From NCBI RefSeq assembly GCF_000722765.2, contig NZ_CP028415.1, positions 254,501 through 318,500 on the forward strand: a stretch of DNA of 64,000 nucleotides. The letters run 5' to 3'. The first letter of the stretch is position 1, and each line of letters starts with the position of its first letter. Below the pieces are notes generated by a model. That model did not search any database. It was not told the origin of the DNA and worked only from the letters and a program-made list of their open reading frames with translations. Shown in pieces: positions 28,346-37,629 of the stretch. Source of the DNA: Streptococcus mitis. GTDB taxonomy: Bacteria; Bacillota; Bacilli; Lactobacillales; Streptococcaceae. The translations under genes and the position numbers were made by a program.

Positions 28346-29308
28346 TTAGCCTTCCATATAGTCTTTCAAAGCCTGTTCTGTTAGTCCGGCATTGAGAGCG
28401 ATGAGGAGTTTCAAGCGGGCTTTTTGGGCGTTAAGTTCTTTGACAAAGAAAACACCTGCCTTTTGCAACTGCACGCCCCCACCTTGGTAGGCATAAACAG
28501 GCTCCGCTATACCGTTAAAGCATCGTGAAACCAGGGCGACTGGGATTCCTTTTTGCAGAAGGCTTTCTAATTTTTGAGCCGTTTCTTTGGGAATATTACC
28601 AGCTCCGAAGGCTTGGATAATCAAACCGTCCAGTTGTTCCAAATCCAGCATATCAATCAGCTCATCTGTCATACCAGCATAAGCCGAGATGATAGGTACC
28701 AAGCCTTGTATGTGATCAAGGTCAAAGCGAACACGAGGTTCAGCTGTTTTGAAGTAGAGGATTTCCTGTTTCATGATGAGACCAAGGGGGCCGTGAGTAG
28801 GAGTTTGGAAGGTACTGACATTGGTCGTATGTGTTTTGGTAACATACTTGGCAGCGTGGATCTCATCGTTCATAACAACCAAAACTCCTTTGTCAGCAGC
28901 CCTGTCATCGCTAGCCACTCGTAAAGCACTCAGATAATTATAAACACCGTCGCTACCGAGTTCATTGGAGCTACGCATGGCCCCTGTTAGAACGATGGGT
29001 ATATGGGGAACTTCCATGGTATCAAGGAAATAAGCTGTTTCCTCTAAAGTATCGGTCCCGTGTGTGATCACCACTCCATCGTAGTTAGAAGCTTCCTCTT
29101 TAACTTTCTGGTAGAGGGCCAGCATATGCTTGGGTTTGATATGGGGGCTTGGCAGGTTAAAAAAGTCTAGGGCGTGGACTTGGATTCCTTCGAGGGGATT
29201 GGACACATGGTTCATGGGATTATCTGAACTTGTCACAACAGCGCCAGAAGCATCGGCTTGCATGGAAATAGTTCCACCCGTATGTAAAACAAGGATTTTC
29301 TTAGGCAT
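28346..29308 (-). CDS. ansA: L-asparaginase, type I
   Basis: Hydrolyses asparagine to aspartate and ammonia. 320 residues, no signal peptide, so the cytoplasmic type. Active-site motifs HTGGTISMQ (Thr near residue 12) and THGTDTLEETAYFL (Thr-Asp near 88). Divergent from the next gene with a short shared promoter region (29309-29373). Confidence 0.93.
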   Translation of the reverse strand: MPKKILVLHTGGTISMQADASGAVVTSSDNPMNHVSNPLEGIQVHALDFFNLPSPHIKPKHMLALYQKVKEEASNYDGVVITHGTDTLEETAYFLDTMEVPHIPIVLTGAMRSSNELGSDGVYNYLSALRVASDDRAADKGVLVVMNDEIHAAKYVTKTHTTNVSTFQTPTHGPLGLIMKQEILYFKTAEPRVRFDLDHIQGLVPIISAYAGMTDELIDMLDLEQLDGLIIQAFGAGNIPKETAQKLESLLQKGIPVALVSRCFNGIAEPVYAYQGGGVQLQKAGVFFVKELNAQKARLKLLIALNAGLTEQALKDYMEG

Positions 29309-29373
29309 GATTTACTCACTCTTTCTGAAATGTGGTATAATCATTGTATCACAAAAGGGGAGATTGGGATAGG

Positions 29374-30765
29374 ATGGAAGTCAAAGCTGTTTTTTTTGAT
29401 ATCGATGGAACCTTGGTCAACGATCGCAAGAGTGTTTTGAAATCCACTAAGGACGCGATTAAGATTGTCAAAGAACAAGGAGTGCTAGTTGGTGTAGCAA
29501 CGGGTCGAGGACCTTTTTTTGTTAAGGAATTGATGGACGATTTGGATCTGGATTTTGCGGTAACCTATAATGGCCAGTATATCTTTACTAAAGACAAAGT
29601 CTTGTTCACGAGCCCTATTTCCAAGTTACATTTGCGTCAGCTTATTACGTATGCTAAAAAAGAGGGCAAGGAGATTGCCCTAGGGACCAAGGATGCCATG
29701 TTGGGTTCTAAAATCATGTCCTTTGGTTTGGGTTCTTTTTCCCAACGAATCAGTCGCTTCGTTCCCTCTGTTTTAACTCGTACGGTGAGTCATTCCTTTA
29801 ATTGTATGGTCAGCAAGATTGTTCCCCAAAAGGAAGAAGACCTACTTGAACTAATGAATCAGCCCATCTACCAAGTTTTGATGCTGATGACACCAGAAGA
29901 ATCTGAGAAGGCAGAAGCTGATTTTGAAGATTTGAAATTGACACGTAGCAATCCTTTTGCAGCAGATGTCATCAATCAAGGAAACTCTAAATTGGAAGGC
30001 ATACGCCGAGTCGGGAAAGAATATGGCTTTGACCTCAACCAAGTCATGGCCTTTGGTGACTCAGATAATGACCTAGAAATGCTGGCAGGTGTCGGTATGT
30101 CGGTCGCTATGGGAAATGGTAGTAGCAGTGTCAAGGAAGTGGCAAAGCACATCACCACTAGCAATCAGCAAGATGGAATCCACAAGGCCTTGGAACATTT
30201 TGGTGTTCTAGCTTCAGAAAAAGTTTTTGTCAGCCGTGACTATCATTTCAATAAGGTCAAGACCTTCCACCACATGATGGATGAACGAACCCAAGAAGAA
30301 CCTCGAGCTTGGGATTTAGAAGGTGCAACCCACAGGGCTGGCTTTAAAATAGAAGAATTGGTGGAGTTTGTTCGAGCTGCCAGTCCTTCTGAAGAGGACT
30401 TTGGTCAAGCTCTATCGCAACTTCATCAAGCCCTTGATAAGGCAGCAGAGAAAGTAGCCAAGAAGACACCTGCCCAGCAAGATTTGGTGGGACAAGTGGA
30501 TGCTTTGATTGACACGCTTTACTTCACCTATGGTAGTTTTGTCTTGATGGGGGTCGACCCAGAACGTATTTTTGACATTGTCCATCAGGCCAATATGGGG
30601 AAAATTTTTCCAGATGGCAAGGCTCATTTTGATCCAGTGACCCATAAAATCTTAAAACCAGATGATTGGGAAGAAAAATATGCTCCAGAGCCTGCCATTA
30701 AAAAGGAACTGCAGCGCCAACTCAAGGCTTATGAACGTCATAAAGAGAGAAATAATACTCAATGA
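29374..30765 (+). CDS. Cof-type HAD hydrolase fused to a PRA-PH/MazG-like domain
   Basis: 463 residues. The N-terminal part (to about 280) is a HAD-IIB phosphatase: VFFDIDGTLV, ATGRGP and FGDSDNDLEML. The C-terminal part (about 290-455; VKTFHHMMDERTQEEPRAWDLE ... KAAEKVAKKTPAQQDLVGQVDALIDTLYFTYGSFVLMGVDPERIFDIVHQANMGKIF) looks like the all-alpha NTP pyrophosphatase/PRA-PH superfamily. Together they suggest hydrolysis of a nucleotide or sugar-phosphate, but the substrate is unknown. The start 29374 gives the canonical HAD N-terminus; RBS GGGGAG is 11 bases upstream. The stop codon lies inside a BOX element. Confidence 0.85.
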   Translation: MEVKAVFFDIDGTLVNDRKSVLKSTKDAIKIVKEQGVLVGVATGRGPFFVKELMDDLDLDFAVTYNGQYIFTKDKVLFTSPISKLHLRQLITYAKKEGKEIALGTKDAMLGSKIMSFGLGSFSQRISRFVPSVLTRTVSHSFNCMVSKIVPQKEEDLLELMNQPIYQVLMLMTPEESEKAEADFEDLKLTRSNPFAADVINQGNSKLEGIRRVGKEYGFDLNQVMAFGDSDNDLEMLAGVGMSVAMGNGSSSVKEVAKHITTSNQQDGIHKALEHFGVLASEKVFVSRDYHFNKVKTFHHMMDERTQEEPRAWDLEGATHRAGFKIEELVEFVRAASPSEEDFGQALSQLHQALDKAAEKVAKKTPAQQDLVGQVDALIDTLYFTYGSFVLMGVDPERIFDIVHQANMGKIFPDGKAHFDPVTHKILKPDDWEEKYAPEPAIKKELQRQLKAYERHKERNNTQ

Positions 30766-30868
30766 AAATCAAAGAGCAAACTAGGAAACTAGCCGCAGGC
30801 TGCTCAAAACACTGCTTTGAGGTTGCAGATGGAAGTTGACGTGGTTTGAAGAGATTTTCGAAGAGTAT
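30755..30868 (-). repeat. BOX-type element overlapping the gene end
   Basis: ATACTCAATGAAAATC ... TTCGAAGAGTAT, 114 bases, reading A to C on the minus strand. The first 11 bases are the last codons and TGA stop of the HAD/PRA-PH fusion. Confidence 0.88.
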
Positions 30869-30880
30869 AAATAGTAAACA

Positions 30881-30903
30881 AAAAGGAGCGCTGAGCTCCT
30901 TTT
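30881..30903. terminator. Bidirectional terminator
   Basis: AAAAGGAGC-GCTGA-GCTCCTTTT, between the HAD fusion gene (with BOX) and the convergent stress-protein gene. Confidence 0.88.
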
Positions 30904-30911
30904 CTTCGTGA

Positions 30912-31364
30912 TTATAAGGTTTTCTCTTGTTCTCTCACAACCAGCAAATCGACTTTGGCATGGCGGAGGATGTATTCAGATGAAGAACCGACCAAGAGGC
31001 GTTCAAAGGCGTTGAGACCAGTTGCGCCAACGAGGATGAGGTCCACTTCTTCAGCATCGGGAATAGTACGTGCCAGTAGGGTCTTTGGATTTCCCATTTC
31101 AATGACGATATGAACATCTGCCACACCAGCATCTTTAGCACGTTTTTCGTACTCTTTCATCAGACTTTCAGCGTCGACTTGGAGTTCTTCGTAAACTTCA
31201 GCATCAAAGGTGGATACGCTTTGGAGCGCGCGTGTGTCAATGACATGTGCGATGGTCAGTTTAGCGTCGTTTCGTAGAGCAGAATGAACTCCCTTGACAA
31301 AAGCCAAGTCTGCTTCTTTAGAACCATCGATTGCGACCATGATATTTTGGTAACGTTGTGCCAT
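30912..31364 (-). CDS. Universal stress protein, ATP-binding type
   Basis: 150-residue UspA-family protein: N-terminal NIMVAIDGSKEADLAF and C-terminal nucleotide-binding motif GATGLNAFERLLVGSSSEYILRHAK with the G-x2-G-x9-G-S pattern. It probably binds ATP and responds to stress; the mechanism is not known. The start is set at 31364, where CAGGAGG is well spaced; the longer frame adds a non-family tail. Confidence 0.9.
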   Translation of the reverse strand: MAQRYQNIMVAIDGSKEADLAFVKGVHSALRNDAKLTIAHVIDTRALQSVSTFDAEVYEELQVDAESLMKEYEKRAKDAGVADVHIVIEMGNPKTLLARTIPDAEEVDLILVGATGLNAFERLLVGSSSEYILRHAKVDLLVVREQEKTL

Positions 31365-31528
31365 AATGAAACCTCCTGAAATTTTCTTACTATCATTGTA
31401 AACCTTTTCACTATAGAAGTAAAGCAAAAAAAGTATTTTCTAAAAGAATATTAGCGCTTAAAAACTATATAAATATATGATAAAATAAAAGAAAGGATAG
31501 CAGGAAAGAAGTGAAGGGAGGGAGAATG

Positions 31529-31828
31529 ATGAAGAACTCTTTTCAAGAAACAAAAAATTTAAATTTCCTTTATTATGGAATTATCCTAGTTTCAGTCTTG
31601 GTAGAAGTTATTATGATCTGGCAATTAGAGAAGCTAATTCCACTTCTCTATCCAGGTTTTGTTGGCTTTTTAGTCTTTCACCTACTCTACCATTTGGTAT
31701 TATTCCTAGTCGCTAAACGAAGTGGGCGTTGGGATTACTTGATGATATGGGGACTTTTCCTCATGTTCAATCTTCTTTATGACTCCTTTTTAGGCTTGCT
31801 TTTTCTAGGTTTATCTTTTGGTATGTGA
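31529..31828 (+). CDS. Small membrane protein, unknown
   Basis: 99 residues with three hydrophobic segments (LNFLYYGIILVSVLVEVIMIW, LYPGFVGFLVFHLLYHLVLFLV, LMIWGLFLMFNLLYDSFLGLLFLGL). I recognise no family. GGGAGGG lies seven bases before this ATG; an ATG three bases earlier is possible. Own terminator follows. Confidence 0.75.
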   Translation: MKNSFQETKNLNFLYYGIILVSVLVEVIMIWQLEKLIPLLYPGFVGFLVFHLLYHLVLFLVAKRSGRWDYLMIWGLFLMFNLLYDSFLGLLFLGLSFGM

Positions 31829-31865
31829 TGTGACTTTCGCAAAATACCTGCTATCTCCCCTATTT

Positions 31866-31890
31866 CCTCGCTTTTAGCGAGGTTTTTCTT
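31866..31890 (+). terminator. Terminator
   Basis: CCTCGC-TTTTA-GCGAGG followed by TTTTTCTT, before the aminotransferase promoter. Confidence 0.85.
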
Positions 31891-31981
31891 CTGTAGGATT
31901 TTAGTAATACATTTCAGTAAACTTGTCGCATTATCTTTCTAGTGGTATAATATTACTATCCTGACGAATTGAGGAAACAAG

Positions 31982-33196
31982 ATGAAAGAATATAACAAGT
32001 CTAGTAAGTTAGAGCATGTTGCTTATGATATCCGTGGTCCTGTTTTGGAAGAAGCCATGCGGATGCGAGCAAACGGAGAAAAGATTTTACGTCTGAATAC
32101 AGGAAATCCAGCAGAATTTGGTTTTACAGCGCCAGACGAAGTCATTCATGACTTGATTATGAATGCGCGTGATAGTGAAGGTTATTCTGACTCCAAAGGG
32201 ATTTTCTCAGCCCGTAAGGCCATCATGCAGTATTGCCAATTGAAGAAATTCCCAAATGTAGATATTGATGATATCTACCTTGGAAATGGTGTTAGTGAGT
32301 TGATTGTCATGTCTATGCAGGGGCTTTTGGACAATGGAGATGAGGTCTTGGTGCCTATGCCAGACTATCCTCTTTGGACAGCGGCTGTCAGCCTAGCTGG
32401 AGGAAATGCCGTTCACTATATCTGTGATGAAGCTGCAGAATGGTACCCAGCTATTGATGATATCAAGTCAAAAATCACTTCCAATACCAAGGCAATCGTC
32501 CTTATCAATCCAAACAACCCAACTGGAGCCCTTTATCCTAAGGAACTCTTACTGGAGATTATTGAGATTGCCCGTCAAAACGATTTGATTATCTTTGCGG
32601 ATGAAATTTACGACCGCATGGTAATGGATGGGCATGTGCATACGCCGGTGGCTAGCTTGGCACCAGATGTCTTCTGTGTCAGCATGAATGGTCTATCAAA
32701 ATCCCACCGTATTGCTGGTTTCCGTGTGGGTTGGATGGTCTTGTCTGGACCTAAGACTCATGTCAAGGGCTATATTGAAGGTCTCAATATGCTGTCCAAT
32801 ATGCGCCTTTGCTCTAATGTTTTGGCCCAACAAGTCGTACAAACTTCCTTGGGTGGTCACCAATCAGTCGATGAATTGCTCCTTCCTGGTGGACGAATTT
32901 ACGAGCAAAGAAATTTCATTTATAATGCCATTCAAGAGATTCCAGGTTTGTCTGCGGTTAAACCCAAAGCTGGGCTCTATATCTTCCCTAAAATCGACCG
33001 TAATATGTACCGTATCGATGATGATGAGCAGTTTGTCCTTAATTTCTTGAAGCAGGAAAAGGTTCTTTTGGTTCATGGTCGAGGCTTTAACTGGCAGGAA
33101 CCAGACCACTTCCGTATTGTTTACCTTCCTCGTGTCGATGAACTAGCCCAAATTCAAGAAAAGATGACTCGTTTCTTGAAACAGTATCGTAGATAG
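31982..33196 (+). CDS. Alanine-type aminotransferase (class I, PLP)
   Basis: 404 residues, fold-type I aminotransferase close to AlaA/AlaT (pyruvate-glutamate transamination). The PLP lysine is in MNGLSKSHRIAGFRVGW (near residue 239); other motifs are NTGNPAEFGF, NPNNPTGALYP and FADEIYDRMV. Substrate assignment follows the family resemblance. RBS GAGGAAAC. Promoter -10 TATAAT near 31947. Confidence 0.88.
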   Translation: MKEYNKSSKLEHVAYDIRGPVLEEAMRMRANGEKILRLNTGNPAEFGFTAPDEVIHDLIMNARDSEGYSDSKGIFSARKAIMQYCQLKKFPNVDIDDIYLGNGVSELIVMSMQGLLDNGDEVLVPMPDYPLWTAAVSLAGGNAVHYICDEAAEWYPAIDDIKSKITSNTKAIVLINPNNPTGALYPKELLLEIIEIARQNDLIIFADEIYDRMVMDGHVHTPVASLAPDVFCVSMNGLSKSHRIAGFRVGWMVLSGPKTHVKGYIEGLNMLSNMRLCSNVLAQQVVQTSLGGHQSVDELLLPGGRIYEQRNFIYNAIQEIPGLSAVKPKAGLYIFPKIDRNMYRIDDDEQFVLNFLKQEKVLLVHGRGFNWQEPDHFRIVYLPRVDELAQIQEKMTRFLKQYRR

Positions 33197-33237
33197 GGCT
33201 TACATTCGAAAAAGCTGGAAACATTTGCCTTGAGCTA

Positions 33238-33266
33238 TTGACAAAAGTGAAAGAATCAGATAGAAT
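33238..33266 (+). promoter_or_regulatory. rpmH promoter
   Basis: -35 TTGACA (33238-33243), 17-base spacer, -10 TAGAAT (33261-33266). The leader of about 70 bases contains GTTTAG ... CTAAAC, a possible stem of unproven meaning. Confidence 0.75.
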
Positions 33267-33340
33267 AGTAAAGTATGTTTAGTAACTGATCACTTTATAG
33301 CCGGCTAAACGAATACAAAATCTATGAGGAGGTATTCATC

Positions 33341-33475
33341 GTGAAACGTACTTATCAACCAAGTAAACTTCGTCGTGCGCGCAAACACGGATTCCGTAAC
33401 CGTATGTCAACTAAAAACGGTCGTCGCGTATTGGCAGCTCGTCGTCGTAAAGGACGCAAAGTTTTGGCTGCATAA
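33341..33475 (+). CDS. rpmH: 50S ribosomal protein L34
   Basis: 44 residues, very basic: [17 protein letters not shown], then [20 protein letters not shown], the universal L34 sequence. GTG start with GAGGAGGT eight bases upstream. Strong promoter before it and hairpin terminator after it. In many bacteria it sits next to rnpA near the origin; here it stands alone. Confidence 0.97.
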
Positions 33476-33492
33476 TCCAAACGAACCATAAC

Positions 33493-33527
33493 AAAAATCA
33501 GTAGGAACTCGAGTCTACTGATTTTTA
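33493..33527 (+). terminator. Terminator after rpmH
   Basis: Stem AAAAATCAGTAG / CTACTGATTTTT, followed by ATTTTTG. Confidence 0.9.
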
Positions 33528-33613
33528 TTTTTGTAAAAAAGTTCAAAAATGCTTTATATTTTTGCTCAAATAGTGTATAATATTTCACATACTGTAAAAA
33601 ATGGAGAATAATC

Positions 33614-35578
33614 ATGAAGAAATCAAAAGTTATGCTTTTTGGAGTTATGGCTTTGACAGCAGGTCTAGCTCTAGCGGCATGCGGGTCATCCCAATCAAGT
33701 AATGCAGACAAGACTTACTCTTATATCTTTGTCAGCAACCCAGATACCTTGGATTATATTACTTCTACACGAGACTCTACATCTAGTATCACAACCAACT
33801 TGATTGATGGGTTGTTGGAAAATGACCAGTATGGCAATCTCATCCCCTCTATGGCTGAGTCATGGACTGTGTCAAAAGATGGCTTGACTTACACTTATAA
33901 GATCCGTCAGGGAGCTAAATGGTACACTTCTGAAGGAGAAGAGTATGCGGATGTAACAGCTCATGACTTTGTGACTGGTCTCAAGTATGCGGCTGATAAA
34001 AAGGCTGAAAACTTGTACTTGGTACAAGATTCCATCAAGGGTCTAGCAGACTATGTTGAAGGGAAATCATCTGATTTTGGAGCTGTTGGTGTTAAGGCAG
34101 TGGATGATTACACGCTACAATACACTCTCAATCAACCTGAGACTTATTGGAACTCTAAAACAACAGCAAGTATCCTTAATCCTGTAAATGAAGCCTTCTT
34201 GAAGTCTAAGGGAGATGACTTTGGAAGTGTAACACCATCAAGTATCTTGTCAAATGGTCCTTACTTGTTTAAATCTTTCTCATCAAAATCTTTGATTGAG
34301 TTTGATAAAAACCCTAATTACTGGGATAAGGACAATGTTAAAATTGAGAAAGTGAAACTTTCTTTCTTTGACGGTTCTGACCAAGACAGCATTGCTAGAG
34401 GTTTCTTGGATGGTAACTATACAGATGGCCGTATCTTCCCAACAAGTTCAGTCTTTGCTGAACTCAAGAAGGGCAATGAGGACAAGATTACCTACACACC
34501 ACAAAACTCAGTTACTTTCTACTATCTTTTCAACGTCAATCGTCAAAGTTACAAGCAGACTATGAAACAGTCTGATAAGGAAAAGACAGATTCACGCGCA
34601 GCTATGCAGAATAAAGATTTCCGTCAGGCTATCAACTTTGCCTTTGACCGTCATGCTTATGCAGCACAGACAAATGGTGAAGATGGAGCAGACCGTATCT
34701 TGCGTAACACAGTTACACCAAGTAACTTTGTCCAAGTTGGAGATAAGAACTTTGGTGATATTGTCAATGAAAAAATTGTCAACTACGGTAAAGATTGGGC
34801 AAATATTAACCTAAACGATGGTAAGCAAGCCTTCTTGAACCCTGACAAGGCCAAAGAGAAGTTTGCTAAGGCCAAAGAAAGTCTGCAAGCTCAAGGAGTA
34901 ACCTTCCCAATTCATTTGGATATGCCAGTTGACCAGACTGCTAAGTTGGATGTGCAACAGGCTGGATCTTTCAAACAAACAGTGGAAGAAACCCTTGGTA
35001 AGGATAATGTAGTCATTGATGTTATCCAACTTTCTCCAGATGAAAAAGACCAAGCAACCTACTTTGCAGATACAGCAGAACAAAAAGACTATGATATTGA
35101 CATCTCAGGATGGGGTGGAGACTACTCAGATCCTAAGACTTACCTAGCCATCCTTGATCCAGAGACAGGTTCTCAGTTGAAAAACATGGGCTTGTCTGAA
35201 GGAAAAGACAAGGAAGTTAAGGACAAGATTGGTCTTGCTGATTATAAGAAACTCTTGGATCAAGCAGATGCGGAAATCACAGATACTCAAGCTCGCTATG
35301 AAAAATATGCTGAAACCCAAGCTTGGTTGACAGATAGCGCCCTCTTCCTACCAGTTCAAAGTGGTGGAGCTAATCCAATCTTCCGTAAGACTGTACCGTT
35401 TACAGGCCCATTCTCATTCGTTGGGAATAAAGGAAATGCAGACAACTACAAATATGTTGAATTGCAAAAAGAGCCAGTAACCGCTAAACAGTACCAAGAA
35501 CTCTATGAAAAATGGCTGAAAGAAAAAGCTGAGTCAAATAAAAAAGCTCAGGAAGATTTAGCTAACCATATTCAATGA
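33614..35578 (+). CDS. Oligopeptide-binding lipoprotein, AliA/AliB-like
   Basis: 654-residue extracytoplasmic solute-binding protein (SBP_bac_5) that captures peptides for the Ami ABC transporter. Lipoprotein signal with lipobox LAAC (Cys23), then TYSYIFVSNPDTLDYITSTRDSTS. It is clearly paralogous to AmiA at 58839 but differs from that protein and from the pneumococcal AliA and AliB sequences I recall. No permease or ATPase gene is adjacent, so it presumably feeds AmiCDEF. Own promoter (-10 TATAAT near 33580). In other species such paralogues differ in peptide specificity and can sense peptides. Confidence 0.92.
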   Translation: MKKSKVMLFGVMALTAGLALAACGSSQSSNADKTYSYIFVSNPDTLDYITSTRDSTSSITTNLIDGLLENDQYGNLIPSMAESWTVSKDGLTYTYKIRQGAKWYTSEGEEYADVTAHDFVTGLKYAADKKAENLYLVQDSIKGLADYVEGKSSDFGAVGVKAVDDYTLQYTLNQPETYWNSKTTASILNPVNEAFLKSKGDDFGSVTPSSILSNGPYLFKSFSSKSLIEFDKNPNYWDKDNVKIEKVKLSFFDGSDQDSIARGFLDGNYTDGRIFPTSSVFAELKKGNEDKITYTPQNSVTFYYLFNVNRQSYKQTMKQSDKEKTDSRAAMQNKDFRQAINFAFDRHAYAAQTNGEDGADRILRNTVTPSNFVQVGDKNFGDIVNEKIVNYGKDWANINLNDGKQAFLNPDKAKEKFAKAKESLQAQGVTFPIHLDMPVDQTAKLDVQQAGSFKQTVEETLGKDNVVIDVIQLSPDEKDQATYFADTAEQKDYDIDISGWGGDYSDPKTYLAILDPETGSQLKNMGLSEGKDKEVKDKIGLADYKKLLDQADAEITDTQARYEKYAETQAWLTDSALFLPVQSGGANPIFRKTVPFTGPFSFVGNKGNADNYKYVELQKEPVTAKQYQELYEKWLKEKAESNKKAQEDLANHIQ

Positions 35579-35603
35579 TATTCCTAGTCATGCTTTTCAG
35601 TTA

Positions 35604-35717
35604 ATACTCTTCGAAAATCTCTTCAAACCACGTCAGCTTCCATCTGCAACCTCAAAACAGTGTTTTGAGCAGCCTGCGGCTAGCTTCCTAGTTTGCTCTT
35701 TGATTTTCATTGAGTAT
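35604..35717 (+). repeat. BOX-type element
   Basis: 114 bases, ATACTCTTCGAAAATC ... CATTGAGTAT, nearly the same as the copy at 25711-25824. Confidence 0.9.
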
Positions 35718-35737
35718 AAGCATAGTGGATGGATTCA

Positions 35738-35783
35738 GAAAAAGGCCTTACCAGACGCTTCTTGGTTCTGGTAGGGCCTTTTC
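35738..35783. terminator. Bidirectional terminator
   Basis: Stem AAAAGGCCTTACCAGA / TCTGGTAGGGCCTTTT between the convergent lipoprotein and KimA-like genes. Confidence 0.9.
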
Positions 35784-35784
35784 T

Positions 35785-37629
35785 TTATTCTTTTAAGTGA
35801 TAGGAGTAGCTAGCGACAACAACGTCTTGGTGCCAACGAAGGGCGTATTTGAGTTTGAGACTCATCTGATTGTGCAGGATATTCTGCCAAGGTTTATTAG
35901 GGATAAACTGGGGAACGAGAACAGTGACTGTATAGTTCTTTTTCTGAGCTTCCTCGGAAATCCGTTTGACATACTTGACAGTAGGGGTGATGATGTCGCG
36001 ATAGCTGGTCTTGATATTTTTCAGAGTAATGGTTGGGAAGTAATCGGCAAATTCTTGGAGAATTTCTTGGTCTTTTTCTGCTGTTTCCTTAGTAGAAATG
36101 TGCATGGCTAAGACTTCATCACCGATACTTTGAGCGTAGTTAATGGCTCCGATGCTGACACGGGTGACATTTCCTACTAGGACCAGAACCAGATTGCCGT
36201 CGTAAGTACGTTTTTCGATTCCTTCATAGAGTCGCAGTTGTTGGGCTACTTTTTGGTAATGACTGTGAATTGCCAAGAAGAGTAGAGTGAGTACGAGAAT
36301 AATAGGGAAGAAAGGCCAGATATCACTGAGACGGAAAAAGAGCAGGATTAGCACAATCGCGTAGCAAATGATTGCTCCAAGGATATTAGCAAGAGCAGGT
36401 TTTAAGAAGTTGGCCCCTTTTTCCTTTTTCCAATGACGAATCATCCCAGTCTGAGAAAGGGCGAAGGGAACGAAGACCCCAATAGTATAAAGAGGAATCA
36501 AGCGTTCGGTATTGCCATTAAAAATGAGAAGAAGAATCATAGCCCCAAAAGCCAGAGTTAAAATTCCATTGGAGTAGCCTAGGCGGTCTCCTTTTTCCAT
36601 AAAGAGATGGGGCATGTATTTGTTTTTAGCCATATTATAAGCCAGCATGGGGAAGGCCGAAAAGCCAGTATTGGCAGCTACGGCCAAAATCAAGGCTGTG
36701 GAGAATTGGAAGATATAATACCCAAGGTGGCCTAAGAAGGAAGTGCCAAGGATCCCCTGAGCCATCTGTGAAAGAATAGTTTCTCCGTGTTGAGGCATAA
36801 TCCCCATCCAGTAGTTTAGGAAGGTGATACCAGCAAAAAGGAAACCTAAAATCAGTGACATAATGGTCAAGGTTTGAGCGGCATTCTTTTCTTTTGGAGC
36901 CTTGAAAAAGGGAACGGCATTTGAAATAGCTTCAACCCCTGTCAGAGAGGCAGAACCGCTGGTAAAAGCTCTTAGGATGAGAACGATAGACAGGCTCGGA
37001 ACAGCATGCCCAATAGGTGAAGTTGCCTGATAGCTGAGAGAACCTGTCATTAGTTGAAAGATTCCATAGAGCAAGAGAAAGACAGTACTGATGATAAAGA
37101 GATAGACAGGAATCATCAGTGAGCTGGCAGATTCTTTTAAGCCCCGTAAGTTCAGGAGCATGAGCAAGCAAACCAGAAAAATGGAGATGTGGAGGTTGTA
37201 AGGGTGAAGAGAAGGGAGAGCTGCTGTGATAGCGTCCGCTCCAGATGAAACAGATACCGCTACGGTCAGCATATAGTCAACCAGAAGACTACCTCCAGCG
37301 ATCAAGCCAAGTTGGGGAGATAGATTTTCTCGAGTAACCATATAGGCCCCTCCCCCTTGAGGATAGGCATGGATGATTTGACGGTAGGAAACGGTCAGGC
37401 TAGCTAGGAGCAGGAGGACAAAGAGGCCGATAGGAAGGCTCCACCATATAGCTAGAGGAGAGAGACTAGTCAAGACCAGGACTACTTGCTCAGGTCCATA
37501 GGCAATGGAGGACAGAGCGTCGCTTGACAACATGGCCAGTGCCTGCATTTTTCCCAGTAGTCCCCCTTCTCCTTCGGTTAAGGACTTAAGAGGACGACCG
37601 ATAAAGGTCTGTTTTAATTTTGTAAACAT
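35785..37629 (-). CDS. kimA: KimA-type high-affinity potassium importer (APC superfamily)
   Basis: 614 residues, about 12 membrane segments and a cytoplasmic C-terminal domain (from about 445). It matches B. subtilis KimA (YdaO) along its length as I recall it: ALAMLSSDALSSIAYG, SYRQIIHAYPQGGGAY, SLLVDYMLTVAVSVSSG, NTGFSAFPMLAYNMAKNKYMP and a C-terminal PQFIPNKPWQNILHNQ. KimA imports potassium with protons and is inhibited by c-di-AMP. Such genes are often labelled amino-acid permeases. Start set at 37629 (AAAGGAAAC upstream); the ATG at 37656 lacks an RBS. Confidence 0.85.
   Translation of the reverse strand: MFTKLKQTFIGRPLKSLTEGEGGLLGKMQALAMLSSDALSSIAYGPEQVVLVLTSLSPLAIWWSLPIGLFVLLLLASLTVSYRQIIHAYPQGGGAYMVTRENLSPQLGLIAGGSLLVDYMLTVAVSVSSGADAITAALPSLHPYNLHISIFLVCLLMLLNLRGLKESASSLMIPVYLFIISTVFLLLYGIFQLMTGSLSYQATSPIGHAVPSLSIVLILRAFTSGSASLTGVEAISNAVPFFKAPKEKNAAQTLTIMSLILGFLFAGITFLNYWMGIMPQHGETILSQMAQGILGTSFLGHLGYYIFQFSTALILAVAANTGFSAFPMLAYNMAKNKYMPHLFMEKGDRLGYSNGILTLAFGAMILLLIFNGNTERLIPLYTIGVFVPFALSQTGMIRHWKKEKGANFLKPALANILGAIICYAIVLILLFFRLSDIWPFFPIILVLTLLFLAIHSHYQKVAQQLRLYEGIEKRTYDGNLVLVLVGNVTRVSIGAINYAQSIGDEVLAMHISTKETAEKDQEILQEFADYFPTITLKNIKTSYRDIITPTVKYVKRISEEAQKKNYTVTVLVPQFIPNKPWQNILHNQMSLKLKYALRWHQDVVVASYSYHLKE

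Noticed and set aside
33276..33312. Riboswitch or L34 autoregulatory leader before rpmH
   Set aside because: Only a weak GTTTAG/CTAAAC pairing; no known motif recognised.
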